Source of the DNA: Capnocytophaga stomatis
Lineage (GTDB): Bacteria; Bacteroidota; Bacteroidia; Flavobacteriales; Flavobacteriaceae
DNA length: 64,000 bases
Direction: 5' to 3'
Assembly: GCF_002302635.1 (NCBI RefSeq)
Contig: NZ_CP022387.1
Coordinates: 1,302,001-1,366,000 of the forward strand
The position numbers were made by a program, and so were the translations under genes. The notes beneath the pieces were generated by a model that made no database searches, was not told the DNA's origin, and was given only the letters and a program-made list of their open reading frames with translations. Shown here in pieces: positions 16,729 to 25,959 of this stretch (positions are counted from its first letter, which is position 1; the number at the start of each line of letters is the position of its first letter).

Positions 16729-17913
16729 TCAAGCTCCGACAGCTTTCTTTACATTCTTGATTAACAAAACGTTATATATAAAAATCAACAAAATCAAAAG
16801 CGAAAAACTTACGAAGTAAATCTCGTTGGGTTGCAGCGAAAAATCAAAGAAATTTTTGAGTTTTGCCAAGTATAATTTTCTAACAGAATTACTTACCCAA
16901 ACAGCAAAAACAACTGATAATAAAGTAATTACACTAATCACAACACCATAAAATTTAGCTATCCGTAAATGGCTATACCCAATTTGATACAAATTCAAAA
17001 GTAATTCTTTATTTTTCTGAATTATCAAATTAACACTCAATAAGATAAACGCAACAGACAAAACAACAATTATCGAAGCTATAAAAAATACAAAAAACAA
17101 TGCAGTTTTGAAGAAAAACACCATTTTCCCAAATTCTAATTCATCTTTATTGATAGAATAATTATTTTCATTGAAAAATTGTAAAATTCTTTCATCAGAC
17201 GGATTTTTAAAATCAATCAGCAAACGATTAATTTTATCTCCATCTCCCCTACCAAATTCCACATTTGCCCAACGCAAAAATTCATCAGGAACCAATATCG
17301 AATTAATTTTGTTAGAAAACCCAACAATTTTACTTTCAAAATGCTTGGTTCTTCCGTTTCCTTCCACTTCAATATTAAACTGAATTTGCGAAATCATATT
17401 TTTTGAAAGAACAGGAAGTCCCTGACTTTCAGCAAATCCAAAATTGTACAAACTCAAATAATTTTCAGGAATAATTATCGGAACAAAATCTTGGGAAACA
17501 TCCCATTGCCATTCTTCGGGCTGTACATCTAAATATTTGTCAGGAATACTTTCAAAAAACAAATCTGTGTAAAATCGGGGAAGTTCGTTTGTTTGTTTGG
17601 TAAAAGCTCCTATTTTAAACGACGCATTATTAAAAGCCGCTACATCGCTTATAAAATCTTGTTTTTGAAGCTCTTGAATATCATTTTCTGTAAAATAAAT
17701 TCTATCTTTATTAGTTGATTTAAAGATAGATACATTTTTGCTGATAACAACCGTTTGATTTTTAAACACATCGGACTGTTGCTCAAGTAATGGACGTACG
17801 TCAAAATACAACTGAATGGTAATCAACACAATAACCACCCCAACAAATAATGTGAGGGCATATCCTATAATTTGCGACTTGACTAAGGTACTTTTTTGTA
17901 ATTTAAGAAGCAT
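16729..17913 (-). CDS. FtsX/MacB-like ABC transporter permease
   Basis: A 394-residue inner-membrane protein with the layout of FtsX-type permeases: one N-terminal membrane helix (residues 16-34), a large extracytoplasmic domain of about 230 residues, and three C-terminal helices (about 268-297, 314-335 and 362-382). This family does not usually move solutes through a pore but transmits force to envelope partners or lipoproteins. It ends an operon with the ATPase gene (20-bp gap) and a lipoprotein gene. No other permease gene is present, so it would act as a homodimer. Confidence 0.8.
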   Translation of the reverse strand: MLLKLQKSTLVKSQIIGYALTLFVGVVIVLITIQLYFDVRPLLEQQSDVFKNQTVVISKNVSIFKSTNKDRIYFTENDIQELQKQDFISDVAAFNNASFKIGAFTKQTNELPRFYTDLFFESIPDKYLDVQPEEWQWDVSQDFVPIIIPENYLSLYNFGFAESQGLPVLSKNMISQIQFNIEVEGNGRTKHFESKIVGFSNKINSILVPDEFLRWANVEFGRGDGDKINRLLIDFKNPSDERILQFFNENNYSINKDELEFGKMVFFFKTALFFVFFIASIIVVLSVAFILLSVNLIIQKNKELLLNLYQIGYSHLRIAKFYGVVISVITLLSVVFAVWVSNSVRKLYLAKLKNFFDFSLQPNEIYFVSFSLLILLIFIYNVLLIKNVKKAVGA

Positions 17914-17933
17914 TTTTGCTGAAAATAAACGTT

Positions 17934-18566
17934 TTACAAATTCAAGATTCTATCAAATTCAAAAACCTGACTTAACTCAAGTGAAGTCATAATTAGGCTC
18001 GCTCCTTGATTTTGAAGCTCTTGACTTATGATTTCTGCAAGAATTTCAATATTCTTATTATCTAAGTGACTAAAAGGCTCATCTAAAAGCAAATAATCAA
18101 AAGGTTGGCACAAAGCCCTTATAATTGCAATTCGTTGGCGTTGCCCGAGCGAGAGATTTTGTACTAATGTGTCTCGTTTGTGAGATAGTAAAACACGGTC
18201 AATCAGAGTGTTAATTTCGTGTTCGGTTTTGTGTTGCGTAAGGTCGTTTTTGAGTTGTATGTTCTCATAAGCTGTCAGGCTTGGGAAAAGTTTATAATCC
18301 TGAAAAACATAACTCAATTTATTCTTTCTGAGTTCAAAAACGTCTTTTTTACTAAAAACCCCATCGTATTTTATGCTTCCTTCGTAATGAAAACTACTTC
18401 CGTAAATAAAATTTAAAAATGAAGTTTTTCCGTGTCCTGACTGAGCTTTGATGAGATATTTCTTACCTTTTTCAAACAAAACCTGTTTCTGTAAATAAAT
18501 ATCAGAAGGAGTGATTTCTCCTTCTGACATATAAATAGGTTTTATGTAATTAAGTTCAATGTTCAT
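17934..18566 (-). CDS. ABC transporter ATP-binding protein lacking the H-loop histidine
   Basis: A 210-residue nucleotide-binding subunit. Walker A AQSGHGKTS is at residues 41-49, the Q-loop glutamine at Q89 (YVFQD), the signature LSLGQ at 138-142 and Walker B YLLLDEP at 158-164 with the catalytic Glu and a D-loop (SHLD). The expected switch histidine after the next strand is missing: the segment reads LIMTSLELSQ, with Ser where His normally stands. Its start is only 2 bp from the stop of the lipoprotein gene, and the permease gene follows after 20 bp, so the three are surely translated together. Similar to LolD/MacB-type ATPases. Confidence 0.88.
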   Translation of the reverse strand: MNIELNYIKPIYMSEGEITPSDIYLQKQVLFEKGKKYLIKAQSGHGKTSFLNFIYGSSFHYEGSIKYDGVFSKKDVFELRKNKLSYVFQDYKLFPSLTAYENIQLKNDLTQHKTEHEINTLIDRVLLSHKRDTLVQNLSLGQRQRIAIIRALCQPFDYLLLDEPFSHLDNKNIEILAEIISQELQNQGASLIMTSLELSQVFEFDRILNL

Positions 18567-18568
18567 TT

Positions 18569-20215
18569 TCAGATTTTTAAGACATTTCTACTGGTTTGGT
18601 CAACTCCTTGTAAAATGGTGTTCAAGCTGTTACCTTCCTTCTTAAATCTGATGATTAATTCTCCTGAATAATTATCAATTTGTTTAAATTCAGCTTCTTT
18701 TAAAATATCAATCCAAATTCTGGACACTTCTTCGTTTCGCGTGAAATTCAGTTCTTTTCTGAGTAATTCCGGATATTCATCATAATTCAAATTCAAGTAA
18801 TAATACACTGAATGCTTTGAAATTTGAGAAGCTATTTCTGTTTCTTTCAAATTATCCGAAGGCAATCCTCCGTTTTTGAAGCTTTTAATGCCTTTTTCAC
18901 TACTTGTAATGAAGAAAAGCTTATCGTTAAATGTAAAATATAACGGATATTTTCCATCAAATAAGAAATAATAGTAATCTTCTGTTTTTTCAACTTCATC
19001 CCCAACTACTTGAAGTATTTTTTCAACAGCTTGGCTTCCGTTTAAATCCAAAACCAATCCCATTATCGGAAACAATCTTTCATCCTCAATAAGTTCGCCT
19101 TCTTGTCTTTCATCTTGGTTTTCGTACTCATACCAAAATTTTTCGCGAGTATATTTAATTTTCTCAAAACCAGAAAGATTGAACAAGACACTTCCGCCCA
19201 AACCATCAAATATTTCTTTGAGAGTAAACCCAAATTTGTTTTCATTTATTTGTTCTTCAATAAAACTGAAATGCTTTAAATCTCCCAGATATTTATAAAA
19301 TCCTTGCGGATTAATTGTCATACCCGATGTTATGTACGTCTGTTTAGGTAGGAATTTGAACAAATCTTTATTGAAAGATTTTCCATACATATCATATTCT
19401 TTCAAGCGTTTTGCATATTCTTCACCAGGTTGAAAATTGGTTTTCAAGGAGATATACTTATCTTCAAACGACAAAAAGAGAGACAAATATGAATCCGTGA
19501 AGTCATAACCTAATTCTTGAAAAAGATTCGTTCCAAAAGCTTGTTCCTGAAGCTTTTGCATTCCTAACCAAAAACTCACATCTTTTTTATCTTGATAGAA
19601 TTTTTTAAATGATGAATCTTTTGAGATTTGTTCACTCGCAGGCAAATTCATCAATTTTGAAACATATTTTTCCGACTCGTCCTGATTTCCATATCTCGTA
19701 TCACTCACAATCAAAGCCTTATCTTTATCCCAAGCAATAGTCGTAGTTGTATAATTTATATAACTATACTTTTCAGATTTTTTTATTTCTAATTCCATTT
19801 TGGTCTCATCCAATATTTTTTGAAGAAATTTAGAAAAATCCGCTTCGCTGCTGAGTTCAAAAGAGATACAAGCGGTTTGACCTTCCTTGAAGTCTCCGAC
19901 GTTGTAAAAAAACACATCTTTTTTCAGGTTTATACCTGTTTTTGTGGGGTCTTCGAGAATTTGGTCAATGAAATCAGAAATATTTTTGCTTTCGCTTCTA
20001 ATTTCCTTTTGCAACATTTTGAACGCCTCAAAGTTTCTAACTTGTTGCAAATCTCCTTTTTTGTAGAGAGAATATACATCAACAACTCCCACAAAATTAG
20101 CGTCGTTAGGAACTGTTTTTAATCCTTCCGGAGTGCTTGAACAAGATGTTAGTAGCAGGCTTACAATTCCCAAAAAAATTAAGCCTAATGATTTGATTTT
20201 CTTTAGTGTTTTCAT
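18569..20215 (-). CDS. DUF4836-like lipoprotein linked to an ABC transporter
   Basis: A 548-residue lipoprotein of a Bacteroidota family (DUF4836 by my recognition). The signal peptide ends in LLLTSCSS (Cys about residue 25), followed by PEGLKTVPNDANFVGVVDV, the typical start of the mature protein, in which the text reads as a statement about preventing a residue from leaving the periplasm-facing beta-sheet core. The body is rich in short beta segments and acidic patches. The open frame extends to 20392, but the ATG at 20215 begins the signal peptide. It leads the operon with the ABC ATPase and permease, a 2-bp gap away, so it may be the extracytoplasmic partner of that transporter. Its function is unknown. 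Confidence 0.7.
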   Translation of the reverse strand: MKTLKKIKSLGLIFLGIVSLLLTSCSSTPEGLKTVPNDANFVGVVDVYSLYKKGDLQQVRNFEAFKMLQKEIRSESKNISDFIDQILEDPTKTGINLKKDVFFYNVGDFKEGQTACISFELSSEADFSKFLQKILDETKMELEIKKSEKYSYINYTTTTIAWDKDKALIVSDTRYGNQDESEKYVSKLMNLPASEQISKDSSFKKFYQDKKDVSFWLGMQKLQEQAFGTNLFQELGYDFTDSYLSLFLSFEDKYISLKTNFQPGEEYAKRLKEYDMYGKSFNKDLFKFLPKQTYITSGMTINPQGFYKYLGDLKHFSFIEEQINENKFGFTLKEIFDGLGGSVLFNLSGFEKIKYTREKFWYEYENQDERQEGELIEDERLFPIMGLVLDLNGSQAVEKILQVVGDEVEKTEDYYYFLFDGKYPLYFTFNDKLFFITSSEKGIKSFKNGGLPSDNLKETEIASQISKHSVYYYLNLNYDEYPELLRKELNFTRNEEVSRIWIDILKEAEFKQIDNYSGELIIRFKKEGNSLNTILQGVDQTSRNVLKI

Positions 20216-20400
20216 TGAATTCAAAATTTTAATTATATTTTCAGATAATTGATTAACAAGATACTCTCTTGACATTGAAGAGAAAATTAAAATAACAGAT
20301 GCAAATTTACATTTGTTTTTTGTTAAATTCACATTTCTTAAAAATTTTAACATCAATAAAATGATTAAAAAATATTTATCCTCAGTTTTCAAATTTTACA

Positions 20401-20408
20401 TACCTTTG
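20401..20408 (+). promoter_or_regulatory. -7 box abutting the dxs start codon
   Basis: TACCTTTG is a perfect TAnnTTTG match and ends 4 bp before the dxs ATG at 20413. With the usual spacing, transcription would begin at or within a few bases of the ATG, giving a leaderless or near-leaderless mRNA. No good TTTG is seen 19-20 nt upstream. Confidence 0.6.
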
Positions 20409-20412
20409 CCCT

Positions 20413-22185
20413 ATGCTTTTATCGAACATAAATTCACCCGATGACTTACGTAAAATGCCGAAAGAAGAACTTCCTTTTTTGGCAAGGGAGGTGCGTGAAT
20501 TCATCATTGACGTAGTTTCGGGCAAAGGAGGACATTTAGGAGCAAGTTTGGGAGTGGTGGAACTTACCATTGCTTTGCATTATGTTTTCAACACGCCTGA
20601 CGATAAACTTATTTGGGATGTAGGGCATCAGACATATGCTCATAAAATATTGACAAACAGAAAAGAACAATTCCACACCAATCGGGAGTTGGGAGGAATT
20701 AGTGGGTTCCCAAAAATAGACGAAAGTCCGTACGATACATTTGGAACAGGACATTCATCTACCTCAATATCAGCAATTTTAGGAATGGCAATGGCTTCCA
20801 CTTTACAAGGAAATTCTCACCGAAATCACATCGCAGTTATTGGCGATGCTTCCATAGTGAGCGGAATGGCGTTTGAAGCGATGAACCACGCAGGAACAAC
20901 TCCAACCAACATTCTTATCATACTGAATGACAACGCAATGGGGATTGACCCGTCGGTAGGAGCTCTGAAAAATTATTTTGCCAAAATGAAATCTGAAAAA
21001 GGCAAAAACGAAACGTTTTTCAACAACCTGAATATCAAATACAAAGGAGTAATTGACGGACATAATCTCACTGAACTCATCAATTCGTTTGAATTGCTCA
21101 AAAATGAACCGGGCGTAAAATTACTACACGTAATTACCACCAAAGGAAAAGGACTTGAAAAAGCTGAAAAAGAACAAATTACATATCACGCACCCAGAAA
21201 ATTTGACAAAATCACGGGCGAGCAATTTTCGGAAGATAGTTCTCTCCCAGCCAAATATCAAGATGTTTTCGGACTGACATTAAACGAATTAGCTCAACAA
21301 AATAATAAAATTGTAGCCATCACGCCCGCAATGCCCAGTGGCAGTTCACTCACTTTTATGCAACGGACTTTTCCTGAGCGTGTTTTTGATGTGGGAATTG
21401 CTGAGCAACACGCAGTTACATTTTCTGCAGGATTGGCTCTGGAAGGCTTCATTCCGTTTTGTGTGGTATATTCTACATTTCTGCAACGTGCTTATGACCA
21501 AGTTATTCACGATGTGGCTTTGCAAAATATTCCTGTTATTATTTGCATTGACCGTGCAGGACTTGTGGGAGAAGATGGTGCCACGCATCACGGTGTGTTT
21601 GATATGGCTTTCTTGCGTCCCATTCCTAATTTGGTAATTGCTTCACCACGAAATGCTTCCGAGCTTCGGAATTTGCTTTACACGGCACAACTTGGCATAA
21701 ATTTTCCTTTTGTAATTCGCTATCCAAGAGGAAGATGCAATGAAACAGATTGGCAACAGTCTTTTCAAAAAATTGAAATCGGAACAGCAGAACAACTCAA
21801 AGAAGGCTCAAAATATGCGGTGTTGAGCATCGGCACAATTGCGGAAAATGTGACAAAGGCAATCAATTTGTTAAAAAATCCTGAAGATTATGCTCATTTT
21901 GACATACGTTTCTTAAAACCCTTGGACGAATCACTTTTACATACTATTTTTGTGACTTATAAAATTATTTTTACCGTTGAAGAAGGTTCGGAAAAAGGTG
22001 GTTTAGGAAGTGCCGTTGCCGAGTTCGCATCAAAAAATAATTACAACAAACCATTAAAAATCATAGGAATACCTGATAAATTCATTTCGCACGGAAGTGT
22101 TGATGAGTTACAAAAAATGGTTGCTTTGGATGATAAATCTGTAAGTGAAATGCTAAAAGTAAAAAACAACAATAAAAATATTTGA
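20413..22185 (+). CDS. dxs: 1-deoxy-D-xylulose-5-phosphate synthase
   Basis: Thiamine-diphosphate enzyme that joins pyruvate and glyceraldehyde-3-phosphate in the first step of the MEP isoprenoid pathway. The N-terminal half shows GHQTYAHKILTNR and the ThDP-binding region from VIGDASIVSGMAFEAMN to ILNDNAMGID; the transketolase half has VGIAEQHAVTFSAGLA with the catalytic Glu, and RAGLVGEDGATHHG. At 590 residues it is of the shorter form seen in flavobacteria. The N-terminal segment LLSNINSPDDLRKMP is family-like, so the first ATG is right even though a -7 box sits almost on it. A DUF3078 gene follows after 21 bp. Confidence 0.97.
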   Translation: MLLSNINSPDDLRKMPKEELPFLAREVREFIIDVVSGKGGHLGASLGVVELTIALHYVFNTPDDKLIWDVGHQTYAHKILTNRKEQFHTNRELGGISGFPKIDESPYDTFGTGHSSTSISAILGMAMASTLQGNSHRNHIAVIGDASIVSGMAFEAMNHAGTTPTNILIILNDNAMGIDPSVGALKNYFAKMKSEKGKNETFFNNLNIKYKGVIDGHNLTELINSFELLKNEPGVKLLHVITTKGKGLEKAEKEQITYHAPRKFDKITGEQFSEDSSLPAKYQDVFGLTLNELAQQNNKIVAITPAMPSGSSLTFMQRTFPERVFDVGIAEQHAVTFSAGLALEGFIPFCVVYSTFLQRAYDQVIHDVALQNIPVIICIDRAGLVGEDGATHHGVFDMAFLRPIPNLVIASPRNASELRNLLYTAQLGINFPFVIRYPRGRCNETDWQQSFQKIEIGTAEQLKEGSKYAVLSIGTIAENVTKAINLLKNPEDYAHFDIRFLKPLDESLLHTIFVTYKIIFTVEEGSEKGGLGSAVAEFASKNNYNKPLKIIGIPDKFISHGSVDELQKMVALDDKSVSEMLKVKNNNKNI

Positions 22186-22206
22186 ACCTTAAAAATCAAT
22201 ACATAA

Positions 22207-23241
22207 ATGAAAAAAATCACATTGTTATTACTTATTACTATTACTTCGAGTGTTGCCACAATCTCTGCACAGATTCGTCGTGCAAAGGGTGTGGAACTTC
22301 CTGCGAAAGTAGATACCATCAAGGTGCAAGAAAACGAAGAAGCCTTGAAACTTGTGTTCACCCGTTTTAACAAAGCTCAAGAAAAATGGTTCAAATTCAA
22401 CCAAGTAAACCTGAATTTGAGCGAAGTAGCTTTTTCCAACTGGAGTGCCGGGGGCGAAAATTCTATTTCGGCATTACTTAACGCGAAATTTCGTCGTCGG
22501 TATTCCGAGCGAACTTATTTCTGGGACAATGAATTGGAAATAAATTACGGCGTGAATGCTCAAAAAGGAAGAGAACCTCGCAAAACGGACGACAAATTGT
22601 CATTGATTTCTGCTTTGGGTTACCGAGGAAATGCTCAATCTTTCTGGTATTACACTGCTCGTTTTCAATTCCTTACTCAATTTAGTAATGGTTATTCTTA
22701 TCCTAATACGGAAAAAGCAATTTCCAAATTTTTAGCTCCTGCGTACGTTTACTTAGGATTGGGGATTGAGTATGCTCCTAACAACAAAAACAAGTTTAAT
22801 TTGTTTCTGTCGCCTTTGACGATGAAAACAACGTTGGTTTTGGATAAAGATTTGGCAGACCAAGGCGTTTTCGGTGTTGAAGGAGCCATATACGCACCTG
22901 ATGGAAGAAAAATCAAATCCGGAAAAAAATCAAATACTGAGCTTGGTTTCTCTGTTTCAGGAAGATGGAATGAAAAAATCGCTGACAATATCCGTTTGGA
23001 AAATGTTTTCAATTTCTATGGCGATTACTTGAAAGATTTCGGTAATATTGATTTGGATTGGGAAGCGAACCTGAACTTCAAGGTTAATAGCTATGTTCAA
23101 GCTCGAATTGGGTTGCATATAAAATACGATGACGACGTAAAATTCTATTCGTATAAGGATGCTAGCGGAAAAACACACAAGTACGGTGCAAGAACTCAGT
23201 TAAAACAAATTTTAGGAATCGGGCTTTCGTACACTTTTTAA
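22207..23241 (+). CDS. DUF3078 outer-membrane beta-barrel protein
   Basis: A 344-residue exported protein of the Bacteroidota DUF3078 family. A signal peptide ends near TISAQ (residue 22). The body consists of alternating beta strands with aromatic girdles and ends in the aromatic GLSYTF, as outer-membrane barrels do. The family-typical stretch FSNWSAGGENSISALL and FWDNELEINYGV are visible in the first half. Function is unknown. It follows dxs closely (21 bp) and precedes tdk (50 bp), so it may be cotranscribed with both. Confidence 0.85.
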   Translation: MKKITLLLLITITSSVATISAQIRRAKGVELPAKVDTIKVQENEEALKLVFTRFNKAQEKWFKFNQVNLNLSEVAFSNWSAGGENSISALLNAKFRRRYSERTYFWDNELEINYGVNAQKGREPRKTDDKLSLISALGYRGNAQSFWYYTARFQFLTQFSNGYSYPNTEKAISKFLAPAYVYLGLGIEYAPNNKNKFNLFLSPLTMKTTLVLDKDLADQGVFGVEGAIYAPDGRKIKSGKKSNTELGFSVSGRWNEKIADNIRLENVFNFYGDYLKDFGNIDLDWEANLNFKVNSYVQARIGLHIKYDDDVKFYSYKDASGKTHKYGARTQLKQILGIGLSYTF

Positions 23242-23242
23242 A

Positions 23243-23263
23243 TTCGAGAATCATATTCTTGAA
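23243..23263. promoter_or_regulatory. Inverted repeat between the DUF3078 gene and tdk
   Basis: TTCGAGAAT and ATTCTTGAA around a 3-bp spacer (eight of nine pairs). Its right arm equals the arm of the palindrome at 16625-16642. It could be a weak hairpin or a second site for the same regulator. Confidence 0.25.
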
Positions 23264-23291
23264 ATTTAATTGTTAAATCATTCAACTTAAA

Positions 23292-23906
23292 ATGTTTTTA
23301 GAAAATACTACAAATCATACAGAAAAATTTGGCTGGATTGAAGTCATTTGCGGCTCGATGTTTTCCGGAAAAACGGAAGAACTCATCCGAAGGCTGCGAC
23401 GTGCACAATTCGCAAAACAAAAAGTAGAAATTTTCAAACCTGCTTTTGACACACGTTATGATGAAGACAAAGTAGTTTCTCACAATGCCACCGAAATTCA
23501 CTCAACTCCAGTTCCTGCGGCAACTAATATTTTATTGTTGGCAGATGGTTGCGATGTTATCGGCATTGATGAAGCTCAATTTTTCGATGATGAAATTGTA
23601 AATGTTTGTAATGACCTAGCAAACAGAGGAATGCGTGTAATTGTTGCCGGACTGGATATGGATTACAAAGGAAAGCCTTTCGGTCCGATGCCTGCATTAA
23701 TGGCAACTGCTGAATATGTAACCAAAGTACACGCCGTTTGCACACGCACGGGGAATTTAGCAAACTTTAGTTTTAGAAAATCTGAAAATGAAAACTTGTA
23801 TATGCTTGGAGAACAGGATACTTACGAACCTCTGAGCAGAGCGGTTTTCTTCAAGGCAATGAAAAACCGAAATCAGGAAGCTACTCACAAAAAATCAGAA
23901 TCTTAA
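23292..23906 (+). CDS. tdk: Thymidine kinase
   Basis: Phosphorylates thymidine for nucleotide salvage; type II (tetrameric) family. The P-loop GSMFSGKT lies at residues 21-28, with the Walker B-like VIGIDEAQFF and the lasso region LMATAEYVTKVHAVCTRTG following. The zinc-binding cysteine pairs of most type II enzymes are not kept: only one Cys remains in the CTRTGNLANF segment, and the later pair is replaced by TYEPLSR. Related flavobacterial enzymes appear similar, so this is likely a lineage trait rather than decay. At 204 residues it has a slightly extended polar tail. Confidence 0.95.
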   Translation: MFLENTTNHTEKFGWIEVICGSMFSGKTEELIRRLRRAQFAKQKVEIFKPAFDTRYDEDKVVSHNATEIHSTPVPAATNILLLADGCDVIGIDEAQFFDDEIVNVCNDLANRGMRVIVAGLDMDYKGKPFGPMPALMATAEYVTKVHAVCTRTGNLANFSFRKSENENLYMLGEQDTYEPLSRAVFFKAMKNRNQEATHKKSES

Positions 23907-23939
23907 GTCTATTTTATATTTAAAATTATTTATATCTAT

Positions 23940-24719
23940 ATGGAATTTTTATTTACAGCCGATGCCATCGTAGCATTACTTACTCTAACTTTTTTAGAGA
24001 TAGTTCTTGGGATAGACAACGTTATTTTTATCTCAATTGTAACAGGACGACTTCCTGAAGAAAAACGTAAAAAAGCTACTCGTTTGGGGCTTTTCTTGGC
24101 GATGTTTATGCGTATTGCATTGCTTTTCAGTATTTCATTGTTGGTTCAACTTAAAGAACCTTGGATAAGTTTTGATTGGGGCTGGTTCAAAGCCGATTTT
24201 AACGGTCAGGCACTTATTCTGCTGGTCGGGGGGATTTTCCTATTGTACAAATCTACGAAGGAAATTCACTCAAAAGTGAATCATATTGACCACGTTACCG
24301 ACTCAAAAGAAGCCGAAAAATCCAGAGGTGCTTCCTTTAGCAATATCATCGCTCAAATTCTGGTAATTGACTTAATTTTCTCAGTGGATAGTATCCTAAC
24401 CGCTGTGGGTATGACCAACGGACTTGAAGGAGCTTTGTACATTATGATTATTGCTGTGGTTGTTTCGGTGGGCATTATGATTTTGTTTGCAAACCCTGTC
24501 GGAAGTTTTGTGAATCGCAACCCTTCTATCCAGATTTTGGCACTTGCCTTTTTGATTTTGATTGGTTTTATGCTTATTACAGAAAGTATGCACTTATCAG
24601 GTGCGGTACTTGCGGAACAAGCAGTTGGAGCCGTTCCGAAAGGATATTTATATTTCGCAATTGCCTTCTCGTTAGGAGTTGAATTCCTCAATATGCGAAT
24701 GCGTAGAAAATCAAATTAA
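23940..24719 (+). CDS. TerC-family integral membrane protein
   Basis: A 259-residue protein with seven or so membrane helices and the TerC signature acidic residues within helices: LEIVLGIDNVIFISIV near residues 20-35 and IDLIFSVDSILTAVG in the middle. TerC proteins (Alx-like) are linked to metal homeostasis, in particular manganese export, and to protection of secreted metalloenzymes. It is the last gene of a co-directional set (dxs, DUF3078, tdk, terC) and is followed by a strong bidirectional terminator. No riboswitch-like structure was seen upstream, the gap to tdk being only 33 bp. Confidence 0.9.
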   Translation: MEFLFTADAIVALLTLTFLEIVLGIDNVIFISIVTGRLPEEKRKKATRLGLFLAMFMRIALLFSISLLVQLKEPWISFDWGWFKADFNGQALILLVGGIFLLYKSTKEIHSKVNHIDHVTDSKEAEKSRGASFSNIIAQILVIDLIFSVDSILTAVGMTNGLEGALYIMIIAVVVSVGIMILFANPVGSFVNRNPSIQILALAFLILIGFMLITESMHLSGAVLAEQAVGAVPKGYLYFAIAFSLGVEFLNMRMRRKSN

Positions 24720-24740
24720 AGCAGTTTTTCATATAAATAA

Positions 24741-24777
24741 AAAGGTTCAGAAGTTTTAAGTTTCTGAACCTTTTTTT
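24741..24777. terminator. Bidirectional terminator between terC and the metallopeptidase pair
   Basis: Arms AAAGGTTCAGAA and TTCTGAACCTTT around an 8- to 9-nt loop, with A and T runs on the two sides, between converging genes. Confidence 0.88.
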
Positions 24778-24793
24778 ATTATTCAGCAGATAT

Positions 24794-25945
24794 TTACCTA
24801 TTTGCTAATTTGTTATGTTGGATATATTTTTCCAACTCTTTTAGAAAGAACGAATGAAATTCAGAAGGTTGTATGTTAAACGTTTCTTCAATCTTACACA
24901 GAAATTCTTCCCTATCGTTACCTGAGCCAAGTAACTCGAAAAGTTTTTCTTTGCCGTAATATTCCAAAATGGTGTGGCATAATAAAGCCGAGAAAGCGTA
25001 ATACGAATCAGCTTTTGTATTGATGACAGTAAATTCTCCTTTATTAAGCATCGTGTAGATATCAACATTTTCTTTTTCTAAAAATGAATAAAAGATTTGC
25101 ATCAGTTCAGAAAAGTTTAGCCCTCGTGTACCTCCGAAATAGGTAGCAATACCCTCATCTATTAGATGGTTTTTGTTTTCGACTTTTTCAGCCGTATATA
25201 AATGTACCATTTCGTGTGGATAGTAGGCTGTGCCATTTCCTGAGAAAATTTCTTTTTGCTCTGTGGAAACTAAGCCTCCATAAGCTTCACCTATTCTCAT
25301 ATCCGTGTCAAAATCAAAACCTCTCAAAATTTTTTGCTCCAAATAATTATCAAAAATAAAATACGAAAAATCAATTTCGGGTAGCTCAAAAAAATCAGCC
25401 ATTTCCTTGTTAAATTTCAAGGCTTTTTTTACATCTTCTTTACGGAAAAGTTTAGGGTTTTTGTAATAAAATGTTAGATTTCTGATTTTTCTTTTTGTAA
25501 ATGTATTTATTTGATTTTCAAATATATTTTCGAACTGATAATCTTTATTTACTAAAAAGTTATACGTTGTCAGTATTTTGTCATCATCTGGAGTATTTCC
25601 CATCCAAGCCACTCGGATTTGATATTTTTCATCAATATATAACATTGACAAAATGGTGGGTGTGTAACTTCCCATCTTTGCCTTTTCTTCTATAAAATAT
25701 AAATCTCCTCCTCTAACGTCTATTTCCTCTCCATTGTATTTCCAAAAGGTTGTTTTATCTTGATAAGAAAGATTTTTGGAAAAATAAGCATCTATGAGTG
25801 ATAAAATAATTTCTTGTTCCTCACGTTTATCCTCATAAAAAAGATAAGGAGAATTAAGTTTGATATTCTCATAATTGTACTGCTTTTGTGCAAAACAAAA
25901 GACAGGGAAAAGGATTAATAAAAAGATTTTCAAATATTTTAACAT
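24794..25945 (-). CDS. Secreted gluzincin-type metallopeptidase, paralog A
   Basis: A 383-residue exported protein (signal peptide cut near CFAQ, residue 20) with a zinc peptidase signature: HEMVH at residues 244-248 and a glutamate 16 residues later in IDEGIATYFGG (E264). This spacing and the DEG(I)AxYFGG ending fit the peptidase MA-like (gluzincin) group. No T9SS C-terminal signal or lipobox is seen, so it is probably periplasmic. It is one of two tandem paralogs, separated by 14 bp, with long identical runs both at the N-terminus (QKQYNYENIKLNSPYLFY) and near the C-terminus (LFELLGSGNDREEFL). Substrate unknown. Confidence 0.75.
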   Translation of the reverse strand: MLKYLKIFLLILFPVFCFAQKQYNYENIKLNSPYLFYEDKREEQEIILSLIDAYFSKNLSYQDKTTFWKYNGEEIDVRGGDLYFIEEKAKMGSYTPTILSMLYIDEKYQIRVAWMGNTPDDDKILTTYNFLVNKDYQFENIFENQINTFTKRKIRNLTFYYKNPKLFRKEDVKKALKFNKEMADFFELPEIDFSYFIFDNYLEQKILRGFDFDTDMRIGEAYGGLVSTEQKEIFSGNGTAYYPHEMVHLYTAEKVENKNHLIDEGIATYFGGTRGLNFSELMQIFYSFLEKENVDIYTMLNKGEFTVINTKADSYYAFSALLCHTILEYYGKEKLFELLGSGNDREEFLCKIEETFNIQPSEFHSFFLKELEKYIQHNKLANR

Positions 25946-25959
25946 CGTTACAGAGTTTT

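Noticed and set aside
20413-22185. Unusual ThDP motif in Dxs (GDAS in place of GDGA)
   Set aside because: From memory, flavobacterial Dxs enzymes show the same form and length, so it is a lineage trait.
23292-23906. Loss of zinc cysteines in thymidine kinase as a sign of decay
   Set aside because: The P-loop, acidic and lasso motifs are whole, and related enzymes of this order appear to lack the same cysteines.
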